The translations under genes were made by a program, and so were the position numbers. From the NCBI RefSeq assembly GCF_000525975.1, contig NZ_AODK01000003.1:19201-83200 (forward strand): DNA of 64,000 nucleotides, in the 5' to 3' direction. Source of the DNA: Listeria rocourtiae FSL F6-920. Its GTDB lineage: Bacteria; Bacillota; Bacilli; Lactobacillales; Listeriaceae. Below are positions 32,549-42,344 of this stretch, piece after piece. How positions within the stretch are numbered: position 1 is the stretch's first letter; every line of letters begins with the position of its first letter. The notes below the pieces were generated by a model. That model saw nothing but the letters and a program-made list of their open reading frames with translations. It ran no database searches and was not told the DNA's origin.

Positions 32549-32954
32549 AAAAATTGTTGAGGCTTTTATGAAGCGTAGTGTGCTGAATTGTTGTGGCTCT
32601 TATGAAGCGCACTATGCTGAATTAGAGCCTCAATATGCATGAGAGCAAAGCGAGCATGTAATCCTTTTACTGTATCACGTGAAGCGCCTCCGGATCCAGC
32701 TTCAGAAGCCAGCCTCTCGGAAATTTCGGTGCCTCCGTAAAAACCAAAAGAGGGTTTTCACTGCGCCCCCTATGTTGTGGTTCTTAAGAAGCGTACTCTG
32801 CTGATTTAGAACCTCAATATGCATGAGAACGGAGTGAACATGTAATCCATGTATGCATCACGTGATGCGCCTCCGGATCCAGCTTCAGAAGCCAGTCTCT
32901 CGAAATTTTCGTGGCCTCCATAAAAGTCAAAGAGGACTTTTACTGCGCCCCCTA
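32549..32954 (-). repeat. Tandem ~183-bp repeats inside the pst operon
   Basis: Two diverged direct repeats (32590-32773 and 32774-32954), preceded by a partial third (about 32549-32589) that repeats only the first ~40 bp. Shared blocks include AATATGCATGAGA, CGCCTCCGGATCCAGCTTC, AGAAGCCAG and CTGCGCCCCCTA. Each unit holds several palindromes (CTTCAGAAG, TCACGTGA, CGAAAATTTCG, AAAAGTCCTCTTTGACTTTT), so a transcript would be strongly folded. No ORF follows the repeats. The insert fills the pstB-pstB gap, which would be read through when the operon is transcribed. Function unknown. Confidence 0.85.
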
Positions 32955-32994
32955 ACAAATTTTGTCGAGCCTAACGGGCTTCTTCAGCTTTTCA

Positions 32995-33807
32995 TTATCC
33001 AAAATTCCCTGATATATAATCCTGTGTTTGCTTGTTCGATGGTTTCGTAAACAATGTCCCTGTATCACTCACTTCTACTACTTTTCCAAGATAAAAAAAG
33101 GCGGTGTGATCTGATACGCGCGCAGCTTGTTGCATATTGTGCGTCACGATAATAATCGTATATTTCCTCTTCAATTCGTGAATTAAATCTTCTATTTTAC
33201 TGGTGGAAATCGGATCTAGCGCAGATGCTGGCTCGTCAAGTAGTAAAACCTCTGGTTGCATAGCAATGGCGCGGGCAATGCATAAGCGTTGCTGTTGACC
33301 GCCCGATAAGGATAGAGCACTTTTCCCCAAATCATCTTTGACTTCTTCCCAAAGTGCAGCACTACGAAGGCTTTTCTCAACGCGTTCTGCAAGTTCAGCT
33401 TTATTTTTTATACCATGACGCTTCAAACTAAAAGCAATATTTTCAAAAATCGATTTTGTGAAAGGGTTTGGCTTTTGAAAGACCATCCCGATTTCTTTTC
33501 TAACATTGTATAAATCGACTTCTTTGCGGTTAATATTAATGCCATTATACAAAATTTCGCCTTCCATTCGACAGCCATCAATCTCATCGTTCATTCGATT
33601 TAATGCGCGAAGATACGTCGACTTTCCGCATCCAGATGGACCGATAAGTGCCGTCACTTGGTTTTCATGGAATTCTAAATCAACACCTTGAATCGCGTGG
33701 TTGTCACCGTAATAGACGTGCAAATCATTGGTTGCCATCGCGGGCGCGCCTGCTGTTACGATTTCCTCAGTTTCATTTATCGCGAACGGTATATTAGTAG
33801 TTGCCAT
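32995..33807 (-). CDS. pstB: Phosphate ABC transporter ATPase PstB (first copy)
   Basis: ABC ATPase of about 270 aa with [28 protein letters not shown] and [10 protein letters not shown]. Hydrolyses ATP to drive PstCA-mediated phosphate import. An extra ATG lies directly upstream at 33810; the start choice between the two is not decided by sequence. It follows pstA by about 28 bp. Confidence 0.94.
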   Translation of the reverse strand: MATTNIPFAINETEEIVTAGAPAMATNDLHVYYGDNHAIQGVDLEFHENQVTALIGPSGCGKSTYLRALNRMNDEIDGCRMEGEILYNGININRKEVDLYNVRKEIGMVFQKPNPFTKSIFENIAFSLKRHGIKNKAELAERVEKSLRSAALWEEVKDDLGKSALSLSGGQQQRLCIARAIAMQPEVLLLDEPASALDPISTSKIEDLIHELKRKYTIIIVTHNMQQAARVSDHTAFFYLGKVVEVSDTGTLFTKPSNKQTQDYISGNFG

Positions 33808-33837
33808 CATTTTACAAAACTCCTTTTGTCCGCCAAA

Positions 33838-34722
33838 TCAGGAAGACGTCATCTTTTTGAATACGTATTTCCCTAGAATGCGGGCTAAAATATTGAAAAG
33901 TAGCACGGAAAGAATGAGTACAGCGGATGCTCCCGCAGAGACAGCTGCTGCGTCTGGCATTATTCCTTCCCCATTAATTTTCCAAATGTGAACGGCAAGT
34001 GTTTCTGCTGGGCGGAAAATGTTGAGTGGCGATGTCGGATTCATGGGATTCCAATCTCCGAAATTAAGCGTTGGTGTACTTTGCCCAGCAGTGTAGATTA
34101 ATGCGGCTGCTTCACCAAACACACGTCCCGCGGCCAAAATAACACCGGTTACGATTGCTGGAAGTGCGGCTGGAACTAGAACGCGTGTTATCGTTTCCCA
34201 GCGCGACAAGCCTAATGCAAGCCCTGCTTCTCGTTGTGTATTGGGAATAGCATTTAGTGCTTCCTCAATGACACGAATAAGTAGCGGTAGATTAAAGATG
34301 GTTAGCGTAAGCGCTCCAGAAATAACTGAGAAGCTCCACCCCATCTGCAACACGAAAATTAAGAAGCCGAATAATCCTACTACGATTGATGGCAGAGAAG
34401 ATAGAACTTCGATTGTTGTTCGAATGAAGTCTGTCAGCCAATTTTTGCGGGCATATTCTGCCATATAAATGCCGGCACCGAGCGCAATTGGTACAGATAA
34501 AATCATCGTTATTAGTAGCATGTAGAAAGAGTTCCAGATTTCTGGCCCAATTCCGCCACCCGCTTTAAACGATTCTGGTGGAGAGGTAAGGAAGTGCCAA
34601 CTTAAATGTGGTACACCACGAACTAAAATATAACCGAGTAATCCAGCCAAAATGACGACAATAAGTAGTGCGATGAAATAAAAAACTCCTGTCGCGATTT
34701 TATCTTTTGTTTTTACATTCAT
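33838..34722 (-). CDS. pstA: Phosphate ABC transporter permease PstA
   Basis: Inner permease of 294 aa with about six membrane segments and the binding-protein-dependent transport motif EAALALGxxRW-like EAGLALGLSRWETI. AGGAGG lies 8 bp before the ATG. Its first codon overlaps the pstC stop (ATGA), indicating translational coupling. Confidence 0.94.
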   Translation of the reverse strand: MNVKTKDKIATGVFYFIALLIVVILAGLLGYILVRGVPHLSWHFLTSPPESFKAGGGIGPEIWNSFYMLLITMILSVPIALGAGIYMAEYARKNWLTDFIRTTIEVLSSLPSIVVGLFGFLIFVLQMGWSFSVISGALTLTIFNLPLLIRVIEEALNAIPNTQREAGLALGLSRWETITRVLVPAALPAIVTGVILAAGRVFGEAAALIYTAGQSTPTLNFGDWNPMNPTSPLNIFRPAETLAVHIWKINGEGIMPDAAAVSAGASAVLILSVLLFNILARILGKYVFKKMTSS

Positions 34723-35640
34723 TTGACTTTCCTCCTACGGCCGATGAAGCGAATCATAATGATAAAGAACAGTGACATAGCCAGCAGCACCATTGCTAGC
34801 GACCAAAGCACGTTATTTTCAAGTGTTCCCATCACGGTATTTCCCATTCCCATTGTTAAAATACTAGTTAACGTGGATGCCGGTTCGAATAACGAAGTCG
34901 GTATAACCACGGAGTTTCCGATAACCATTTGTACAGCCAGTGCTTCACCAAACGCGCGCGCCATTCCGAAAACGACAGCAGTTAAAATACCTGGACGTGC
35001 GCTGCGCAGAATTACTTTCCAAATCGTTTGCCACCGTGTTGCACCTAGCGCAAGTGAAGCCTCACGATAATGCCGTGGTACCGAATGAATCGCATCCACT
35101 GTTAAACTGGTTACAGTCGGCAAAATCATGACAGTCAAAACTACCGTCGCCGCTGCAATCCCAAAGCCACTTCCCGAAATATGTTCCCTAATAAACGGAA
35201 CAACAACACTGAGTCCAATAAAACCGTAAACAACGGACGGAATCCCAACGAGCAACTCCATAACCGGTTGTAATATTTTCTTACCAAACTTCGGTGATAT
35301 TTCCACCATAAAAATAGCGGCGCCAATTGCGAGTGGAGCAGCGATACAAGCTGCAAGTAAAGTCACGCCAAAAGAACCAAGAATCATCGGCAAGGCACCA
35401 ACGAGTGGATTTCCAGCCACGTCTATTTTAGAAGGGTTCCAATCTGTTCCTGTGATAAAGTCAACGAACGAAACGTTATTGACAAAAAAAAGTAGCCAGT
35501 CCTTTCGAGATAACAAAGAAAAGAATGGATGCCGCTGCAATCACCATGATGCTGATGCAGATAAACGTTATGATTTTCCCTCTTTTTTCAAGACGGGCCT
35601 TTTTGGAGGTTTGCGTTAATGCTTTTTCTCGTGCTTCCAC
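34719..35640 (-). CDS. pstC: Phosphate ABC transporter permease PstC (frameshifted as read)
   Basis: Second permease subunit, about 307 aa after repair, with the EASLALGATRWQT coupling motif. The start is GTG at 35640 (MEAREKALTQ), 8 bp after AAAGGAG. The frame breaks at the A8 run 35484-35491, inside the segment between the first membrane helix and the rest. With A7 the reading is ISKGLATFFVNNVSFVDFI, restoring one ORF. PstC is indispensable for this transporter and the other subunits are intact, so I think the break is a base-call error. Confidence 0.9.
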
Positions 35641-35736
35641 TGCGTAGACTCCTTTCCAATGCTGAGCTCTATTAGGCCCAACAAGCGGGTTTGCGCCCAC
35701 TTCTATACTTAGAAGTAGACGCCTCCCTAATATATT

Positions 35737-36636
35737 TTATTTCACGTCTGTGATATTTCCTTTAGCGTCACGTTCCACTTTCATGGAGTGAATCGATTGG
35801 TAACCTAATTGGGGCACCAAGTCATTTTGAACTTCTTTGCTTGTGATGTAAGCTAGGAATTGCTTCGTCAAGCCTGTCGCTTCACCGTTTGTATACATAT
35901 GCTCATAAGCCCAAATTTTCCAATCATTTGTTGCTACGTTGTCTTCTGTTGGCTTCACATTATCAAGTGATAGCCCTTGAATCGAATCGTCAATGTAAGA
36001 GAATGCTAGGTAACTAATTGCTCCTGGTGTTTCACTTACAATTTTACGAACCGTACCTGAGGAATCTTGCTCTTGTGCTTTGACTGGAGTTGCGCCATCT
36101 AAGCCCCATTTTTCAAAAGTCGCACGCGTTCCGCTTCCTTCTGCACGATTAATGATTGTAATTTTTTGATCCTTACCGCCAACATCTTTCCAGTTTGTAA
36201 TTTTTCCTGTGAAGATGTCGATTAATTGCTGTTTAGATATATTTTTTACGCCAGCGTCTTTGTTAACGACCGGAGCCATTCCGACTACTGCTACTCTGTG
36301 GTCTACTAATTTTGAAGCATCAACGCCATCTTTTTCTTCAGCGAAAACATCTGAGTTACCAATATCCACAGCGCCTTGTTGCACTTGCGTTAGGCCAGTA
36401 CCAGATCCGCCACCTTGTACGTTGATTTGTGCTTTAGGATTTTCAGCTGTGAATTGTTTCGAAGCAGCCTCAACAAGAGGTTGTAGTGCCGTTGAACCGA
36501 CCGCCGTAATTGAACCAGAAACTTCTTTACTATCTCCATTAGCCTTATCTGATGATGTACTTGAATTCCCACATCCTGCTATAATCATTGTGAATGCTGC
36601 AATAACAGCTACTAATCCTAAAAATCTCTTCTTCAT
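35737..36636 (-). CDS. pstS: Phosphate-binding lipoprotein PstS
   Basis: Substrate-binding lipoprotein of 299 aa. The signal peptide ends in lipobox IIAGC (C22), the substrate for Lgt encoded near 16 kb. Phosphate-binding segments VGSTALQPL, GGGSGTGL and RAEGSGTRATF are present. First gene of pstS-C-A-B-B-phoU. A PhoP-type box is found upstream. Confidence 0.95.
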   Translation of the reverse strand: MKKRFLGLVAVIAAFTMIIAGCGNSSTSSDKANGDSKEVSGSITAVGSTALQPLVEAASKQFTAENPKAQINVQGGGSGTGLTQVQQGAVDIGNSDVFAEEKDGVDASKLVDHRVAVVGMAPVVNKDAGVKNISKQQLIDIFTGKITNWKDVGGKDQKITIINRAEGSGTRATFEKWGLDGATPVKAQEQDSSGTVRKIVSETPGAISYLAFSYIDDSIQGLSLDNVKPTEDNVATNDWKIWAYEHMYTNGEATGLTKQFLAYITSKEVQNDLVPQLGYQSIHSMKVERDAKGNITDVK

Positions 36637-36678
36637 GAATTGTAAACCACCTTTTTTATCGATTTAACTTACAAACTT

Positions 36679-36749
36679 ACTATACCTCTAAAGAATTAAG
36701 GGGTTATGTAGCTAATGTTAAGAGAATGTAAAGATGATGATTATGTAAA
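36679..36749 (-). promoter_or_regulatory. pstS promoter with PhoP box
   Basis: On the minus strand TTTACA (36727-36732), TTAACA (36716-36721) and TACATA (36705-36710) are spaced by 5 bp each, with a further TTTACA at 36744-36749. The 11-bp period matches the TTAACA-type direct repeats bound by PhoP. A -10 TATAGT is at 36679-36684, about 20 bp below the last repeat. Confidence 0.7.
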
Positions 36750-36769
36750 ATTTATAAAAAATGGATGAC

Positions 36770-36797
36770 AAAATAAAAGAGTTTGAGGCAAAACTCA
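36770..36797 (-). terminator. Terminator downstream of phoR
   Basis: On the minus strand stem GAGTTT (36791-36796) pairs with AAACTC (36779-36784) around a 6-nt loop and is followed by TTTTATTTT. It separates phoPR transcription from the pstS promoter. Confidence 0.55.
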
Positions 36798-36829
36798 AGG
36801 CAAGCTAAAAATCGCCCTACCCTTTATCT

Positions 36830-36890
36830 GGGTAAGACGAAGATTATGCTAGACACAAATCGAGCGCTTGCCGCCGATTTATTTGAGTTA
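36830..36890. repeat. Dispersed repeat, minimal copy C
   Basis: Shares GGGTAAGACG and ATTTGAGTTA flanks with copy A at the window start, but the middle is only AAATCGAGCGCTTGCCGCCGATTT-type ends (36857-36880), with no internal sequence. It looks like either an empty site or a full internal deletion of the element. It lies between phoR and its terminator. Confidence 0.65.
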
Positions 36891-36911
36891 GGTCCCATCT
36901 CCTCATTCTTA

Positions 36912-38686
36912 TTATTTAGGGAGTATTACAGTAAATGTTGTGCCGGATCCTTCAATACTTTCCACTTTAATCTGACCACCACAACTCTCAACAATATGCT
37001 TCACAATAGAAAGCCCAAGTCCAGTTCCTCCCGAATGTCTACTACGAGCACGATCTACCCGATAAAAACGTTCAAAAATCCGATCAATATCTTTGGCTGG
37101 AATACCAATCCCGTTATCCGTAACAGTTATTGCAATCGTATCATTAGCTTGATTTTCCGTTATACCGACCGAAACTTTTCCATTTTGTGGCGTGTAAACA
37201 ATCGCATTTGAAATGAGGTTAATCAGGATTTGTTGCAGTCGATCACGCTCAGCTTGAATAATAATTGGTGATACCAATTTCGGCGACACGAGCTGGATCT
37301 CTTTTTCCAGAGCCACCAGGCGAACCGTATCCATCGTTGTAATTATAACATCTTCCACATCTACCTGTTCCAAATTCATCGACACATGCTTCTGCTCAAT
37401 CCGTGACAATTCCAAAATATCCATAATTAAACGGTGCAAACGGTCACTTTCCTCTTTTATGATTGTAAGGAATTTCTTGAGTAGCGCCTCATCATACATC
37501 GCTCCATCGAGTAACGTTTCTGCAAAGCCTTTCAATGCTGTAACTGGCGTTTTTAATTCATGCGAAACATTCGCGACAAACTCAGAGCGTACATTTTCCA
37601 GTCGCCTAATTTCCGTAATATCATGAAGTAGCACAATCACTCCCGTAATATTACCTGTTTTGGATAGAATTGGCGAAACGCTTGCATCCAAAATAAGCTC
37701 CCGGGGGAAATAGATTGTAATTTCTTCTTGTTGAAATACTTTTTGTTCCAGACATTGATCTACGAGTTGCGCCAAAGCAAAACTTTTCAAAACTTCATAA
37801 TACGCTTTTCCTGTAAGACCTTTTTCGCCGATAATCTTCTCCATCATTGGATTTACCATAACGATAAACTTTTTTTTGGTCAATTAGCATAACACCGCTA
37901 ACCAAATTTTGTACGATACCGCTAAGCCGCTGCTGGTTGAGCTCGATTTCCTGCATTTGCTTCTCTAAGCTTTGCGCTAATTGATTCACACTAACCGATA
38001 AATCCTGCAATTCGCCACTCGTTTTGCCAGTAATTCTGCTGTAATAACGATTATTAGCCAAATCCATTGACACATCAATAATTTCGTTGACCGGACGCGT
38101 AATCCGGCGCGCAATCACCGCACTTATAAAACCTATAAACACAAGCGCCAAACCAAAAATCAAACTTAGGCTGAGCCATAATTGGTTCACTGCTTTTTCT
38201 ACAGACTCCAATGAGATCGAAATTCTTAACACGCCATCCGTCATACCGCTATGCGTGATTGGAACCGCGACATAGAGCATGCTATAGCCAAGCGTCGAGC
38301 TTTTTCGCGTCGCAATCCCGACATCTCTTCCCTGCTCCAAAACTTCCTTAACCTCTGGACGGTCCATATGACTCCCCAAACTATGAGGATCTTCCTTCGT
38401 ATCCGCAACAACATACCCAGACTGATCAATCACCGTAATCCGAGCGCCAATTTTATCCTCGAGCGGTTTCAAATCTGCCTGAATTTTATCTGCATTCTGA
38501 TCCAAGTCTATATCTTCCAATTTCGTCGTTGTCAGCAAAATTTGAGCATCATCCTGTAATTGACTTTCCTTCATATTCAAATAAACACTCTTCATCAATT
38601 CTCCTGAAAAAAAGCCAACAATCACCATGACAATGAAAAATAAGATAAAAAAAAGACAGCCCAATTTTCAGCCATAATTTTTTCAT
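36912..38686 (-). CDS. phoR: Phosphate sensor histidine kinase PhoR (frameshifted twice as read)
   Basis: About 590 aa after repair: an N-terminal membrane helix, an extracellular sensor (about 35-155), a second helix, HAMP, a PAS segment, HisKA with the phospho-acceptor in NVSHELKTPVTAL, and an HATPase domain (DNGIGIPAKD, GGTGLGLSIVK). The ATG at 38686 overlaps the phoP stop (ATGA). The frame breaks at T8 on the coding strand (38647-38654), in the first helix, and at A8 (37870-37877), in the PAS region. Shortening each by one base gives a continuous protein (LSFFILFFIVMVIVG; IDQKKFIVMVNPMM). It phosphorylates PhoP when phosphate is low. Confidence 0.9.
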
Positions 38687-39396
38687 GATTTCACGTTCTC
38701 CATCTTATAGCCAAAACCACGAATCGTCTTAATATAGCGTGGTTGCTTTGTATCTGTCTCAATTTTATCGCGTAAATGACTCACATGAACATCCACAATC
38801 CGCGTCTCACCAATATAATCATAATTCCAAACCGCGTCCAGCAGCTGATCTCGCGAGAAAACTTTACCTCGATGATTTGCCAAATATACCAACAACTCAA
38901 ATTCTTTCGGCGTCAAGTCTAGCAGTTCGTCCTGCAAGTACACCTCATAACTATCCGTCAAAATTTTCAACTCACCGATCTGTAACGCTTTCTCTTTCTG
39001 TGCATCCTCTGGCTCCACATCTGAGGCTTTCCCTGCACTTCTACGCAAAATCGCCTTAATTCGCGCCACCACTTCGCGCGGACTAAATGGTTTCGTCAAA
39101 TAATCATCCGCGCCAAGCTCCAGACCAATAATTTTATCCAATTCGTCATCTTTTGCCGTTAACATCAAAATCGGTGTCTCCACCTTATCTTGACGCAACT
39201 GTTTACAAACCTCGATCCCGTCCATTTCTGGTAACATCAAATCGAGTACAATTAAATCCGGTTTTTCTGACAAAGCAAGTTCATATCCGGTTCTACCATC
39301 TTCCGCCGTAACTACATCAAAGCCAGCCTTTTCAATGTTAAATTGCAGTAAAGTTACAATAGAAGACTCATCATCTACTACTAAAATCTTGGTCAA
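38683..39396 (-). CDS. phoP: Phosphate response regulator PhoP
   Basis: OmpR-family regulator: receiver domain with phospho-acceptor D52 (LIVLDLMLPEMDG) and a C-terminal winged helix (about 135-235). A GGGGAGG site lies 8 bp before a TTG at 39396, which I take as the start (MTKILVVDDE, 237 aa) instead of the open frame to 39417. Translationally coupled to phoR. Probable target: the repeats upstream of pstS. Confidence 0.94.
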   Translation of the reverse strand: MTKILVVDDESSIVTLLQFNIEKAGFDVVTAEDGRTGYELALSEKPDLIVLDLMLPEMDGIEVCKQLRQDKVETPILMLTAKDDELDKIIGLELGADDYLTKPFSPREVVARIKAILRRSAGKASDVEPEDAQKEKALQIGELKILTDSYEVYLQDELLDLTPKEFELLVYLANHRGKVFSRDQLLDAVWNYDYIGETRIVDVHVSHLRDKIETDTKQPRYIKTIRGFGYKMENVKS

Positions 39397-39589
39397 TGCT
39401 CTTTCCTCCCCATTCATAACATTCGGCCTTTACAATCCTGCCACAGCTTTGTTATGTACTCTCCTACTAAAATATAGCACGATTTCATCTTTATCGGTTA
39501 GAATACGATCACTCTTAACACAATCTTAAAATTCAGGTTCGAAATCGCCATCGTATAAGTTCCATTCTAATATTCGCATACAAATTACT

Positions 39590-40764
39590 TTACTCCACCA
39601 TGAACAGTCCGAGTTCGAATGAGTCTTCTTCGTAGAGAGCGGTTTGGACAATTCGTGGCTCGCCTTGGTTATCGCGAACTTTTAGTTTGCAGTAAGCCCG
39701 GTTTTCGTTTAAAGCTTCGTATAAGTCTTCACGATTTAAGACAACTTTCCCATTTACCTCCATAATAACTTCCCCTGCTAAAATTTCCATCCGGCTTGCT
39801 GGTGTATCTTCCCTTGCCCCCAGAACCATGATGCCGTCTTTTTGTGGCGTAAACTTGAATGCTGCGCTTTGCTCTTCGTTACGATGATGGTAGGAAACCC
39901 ATAGACGACCGCCTATTGCTACTACAAATGCAAGCAAACTAACAACTGGAATCACAATGCTTACAATACCTAGAAGTGCGATTAATATTGATAAACTTGT
40001 TACCCGAACTGCAATTTTATGGGTCGCTTCGGCTGGTAATTGTGACTGAATTTGTTGCTGAAAGCCTATAACGATTGGCAATATCATAACTGAAAACGTC
40101 TGGTTCCCAATTTGAAAAATCGGCCACCAATCAAAAAAGTGCTGCAAAACCATGTCCTGGAACAAAGCAAAGTAACGGTAATAGCCATAATCGGCGTAAA
40201 CGAAATGCGCCAATCAATTTTCCACGCCCACTTTTTCGAAGCATCGGGGACGCTTTGGACGCTCCCGAAAACTGAATCAAAAAAGCTTCCACTGCAAGCA
40301 GTAGTGCCAATACAAACACAAGCGCAATCATGAAATTATCAATATATAAATCCCTAATTGGTAGCATCCGATTCTCAAACGGCGCTAGTGACCAATCAAA
40401 GTAATACACTGCATAAAAAAACTAAGCTCGTAATACCAATCGTATAAGCCGTCGAAGCCATTCTGAACAATCCAATCAACAACAAAACAATTAGTACAAC
40501 ATTAAAAATAGCAATCCAACCAATTGTCAAAGAAAACCCTACAAAACCCATCACAATCGATATAGCCAGCCCAAAAATAATTCCCAGCCCAAAGAAGCCT
40601 TTTAGCTCTTGCCAGGGCGAGTGTATCCGAACACGAAATGATTTCCGCTCCCACTTGGTACGGCTAAATCCTGCAAGAATAGTGATTAATATCGAAACGT
40701 ATAACGCAGGCTGCAACAGTATACTGCCAATTCCTTTTACAATTTCTACTATGATTGTTTCCAT
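39590..40764 (-). CDS. minJ: MinJ-like membrane protein with C-terminal PDZ (frameshifted twice as read)
   Basis: After repair, about 390 aa with six to eight membrane segments and a C-terminal PDZ domain (GIMVLGAREDTPASRM, MEVNGKVVLNREDLYEAL). This architecture matches Bacillus MinJ, which links DivIVA to MinD at cell poles. The frame breaks at T7 (40415-40421, giving SLVFYAVYYFDW when shortened) and T6 (40133-40138, giving AALFDWWPIFQIG). The start at 40764 has GAGGTG 6 bp upstream; a GTG exists at 40773. It is 12 bp after cls. Assignment rests on architecture and the ftsEX neighbourhood. Confidence 0.75.
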
Positions 40765-40776
40765 CCCATTCACCTC

Positions 40777-42228
40777 TTATAGTATCGGGGAGAGTAACCG
40801 CGACACCGCCTCTTTCACTTTAATCCAAAATGAGCGCTCAGCATAGATTTCCTCTGTCAGCTGGTAAGATTTCAAAATATCCTGCAAGAAAATGTCCTCC
40901 AATTTCTGTGCAATCTTCTTCTCATACATAAACGCATTCACTTCAAAATTCAATCTAAAACTCCGAAAATCCATATTTGCCGTTCCTACAGAGGCTATTT
41001 CACCATCTACGACCATTGTTTTTGCATGAATAAATCCATTGTCATAAATATAAACTTTTGCACCACTTTCAATCAATTCGCCACAATAACTCGTCGTTGC
41101 ACGGTAAACAAACGCGTGATCTGGCTTATTAGGAATCATCAAACGCACATCCACCCCAGAGAGCGAGGCAATTTTCAAAGCTTCCAGTAAACTCGCATCT
41201 GGAATGATATACGGTGATTGTAAATAAATCGACTTCTTCGCCGAGTTTATCATCTTAATATAACCGTACTTAATCTGTTGCCATTCCGAATCTGGTCCGC
41301 TTGAAACAATCTGCATACTCGTCTGCCCTTTTCCATGAAAGCTAGGAAAATAGCGCGTTTGATAATCTAATTTCTGACTAGTCGATGAGGCCGAATTCCA
41401 GTCCATAATATAACGCGTCTGCATAGCAAAAACAGCCTTTCCACGAACCCGGAGATGTGTATCGCGCCAATATCCAAAACTATCATCAAATCCAAGGTAT
41501 TCATCCCCAACATTAAATCCACCAATGTATCCAATTTCCCCATCGATAATCGCTAACTTACGATGATTTCGATAGTTCAATCGGAAGTTTATCAATGGCA
41601 ACTTTGAAGGAAAGAACGGCCACACTTTCACGCCACTTTGTTTCAATTTATTCCAAAAAGCTTTCTTTGTTGTCCGACAGCCCATTGCATCATAAAGCAC
41701 ACGCACATCTAGGCCCTCGTTTGCCTTTTTAATTAGCGCCTCCTGTAAGCGATGCCCAAGCGTATCCGAATGAATAATATAATAAATCAAATGAATGTGA
41801 TTCTTCGCCTTTGCTATATCCTGCATCAACGCATCAAACTTCTCATGACCATCCGTAAAAATAGTCACTTCATTGTCCTGTGTCAAAATCGCGCCATCAT
41901 TCACTAAAAGTAAATAAATCAAATCTCTATGTTTCGCCACATTCCGATCGCTAAATGGAAACTCTTGCTGCCTAATCATATTAATCTGATTATCGGTTGA
42001 CTCTCGCAGCCCAATTTTTTCTTGTCCTTTCCAGTCGAAAATTTTGCGATGTGAGAGCTTCCTGCCAAATATTAAGTATATAACAAATCCCAGAACAGGT
42101 ATAAAGGTAAGTACAAGTAGCCAAGCCCATGTTGCCGAGGTGTCTCTTCGTTCTAGAAACACCATCATAGCGGCAAAAAACACATTGATTACTAGTAACA
42201 CAATCAGTAATCCCGCAATAATTCCCAT
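40777..42228 (-). CDS. cls: Cardiolipin synthase
   Basis: Membrane phospholipase-D family enzyme of 483 aa that joins two phosphatidylglycerols. Two N-terminal membrane helices are followed by two HKD motifs, HRKLAIID (middle) and HAKTMVVD (C-terminal half). GGGAGG lies 6 bp before the ATG. It sits between the M23 hydrolase and minJ-like genes, a placement that fits membrane and division functions. Confidence 0.94.
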   Translation of the reverse strand: MGIIAGLLIVLLVINVFFAAMMVFLERRDTSATWAWLLVLTFIPVLGFVIYLIFGRKLSHRKIFDWKGQEKIGLRESTDNQINMIRQQEFPFSDRNVAKHRDLIYLLLVNDGAILTQDNEVTIFTDGHEKFDALMQDIAKAKNHIHLIYYIIHSDTLGHRLQEALIKKANEGLDVRVLYDAMGCRTTKKAFWNKLKQSGVKVWPFFPSKLPLINFRLNYRNHRKLAIIDGEIGYIGGFNVGDEYLGFDDSFGYWRDTHLRVRGKAVFAMQTRYIMDWNSASSTSQKLDYQTRYFPSFHGKGQTSMQIVSSGPDSEWQQIKYGYIKMINSAKKSIYLQSPYIIPDASLLEALKIASLSGVDVRLMIPNKPDHAFVYRATTSYCGELIESGAKVYIYDNGFIHAKTMVVDGEIASVGTANMDFRSFRLNFEVNAFMYEKKIAQKLEDIFLQDILKSYQLTEEIYAERSFWIKVKEAVSRLLSPIL

Positions 42229-42303
42229 AATGAACCTCCCAATAATATTGTTACCTTTTAATCATATCATAAATCAGGAGTGAAGTATTGCCTGAATATC
42301 ACC

Positions 42304-42340
42304 AAAAAGCTCGACTAACCGTTAGTGGCTAATCGAGCTT
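42304..42340 (-). terminator. Terminator of the M23 hydrolase gene
   Basis: On the minus strand AAGCTCGATTAGCC pairs with GGTTAGTCGAGCTT with two wobbles around a 6-nt loop, followed by T5. It is directly past the stop codon. Confidence 0.85.
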
Positions 42341-42344
42341 GTTT

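Noticed and set aside
32549..32954. Tandem repeats as a CRISPR array
   Set aside because: Units are about 183 bp and adjacent, with no short repeats separated by unique spacers, and no cas genes are present.
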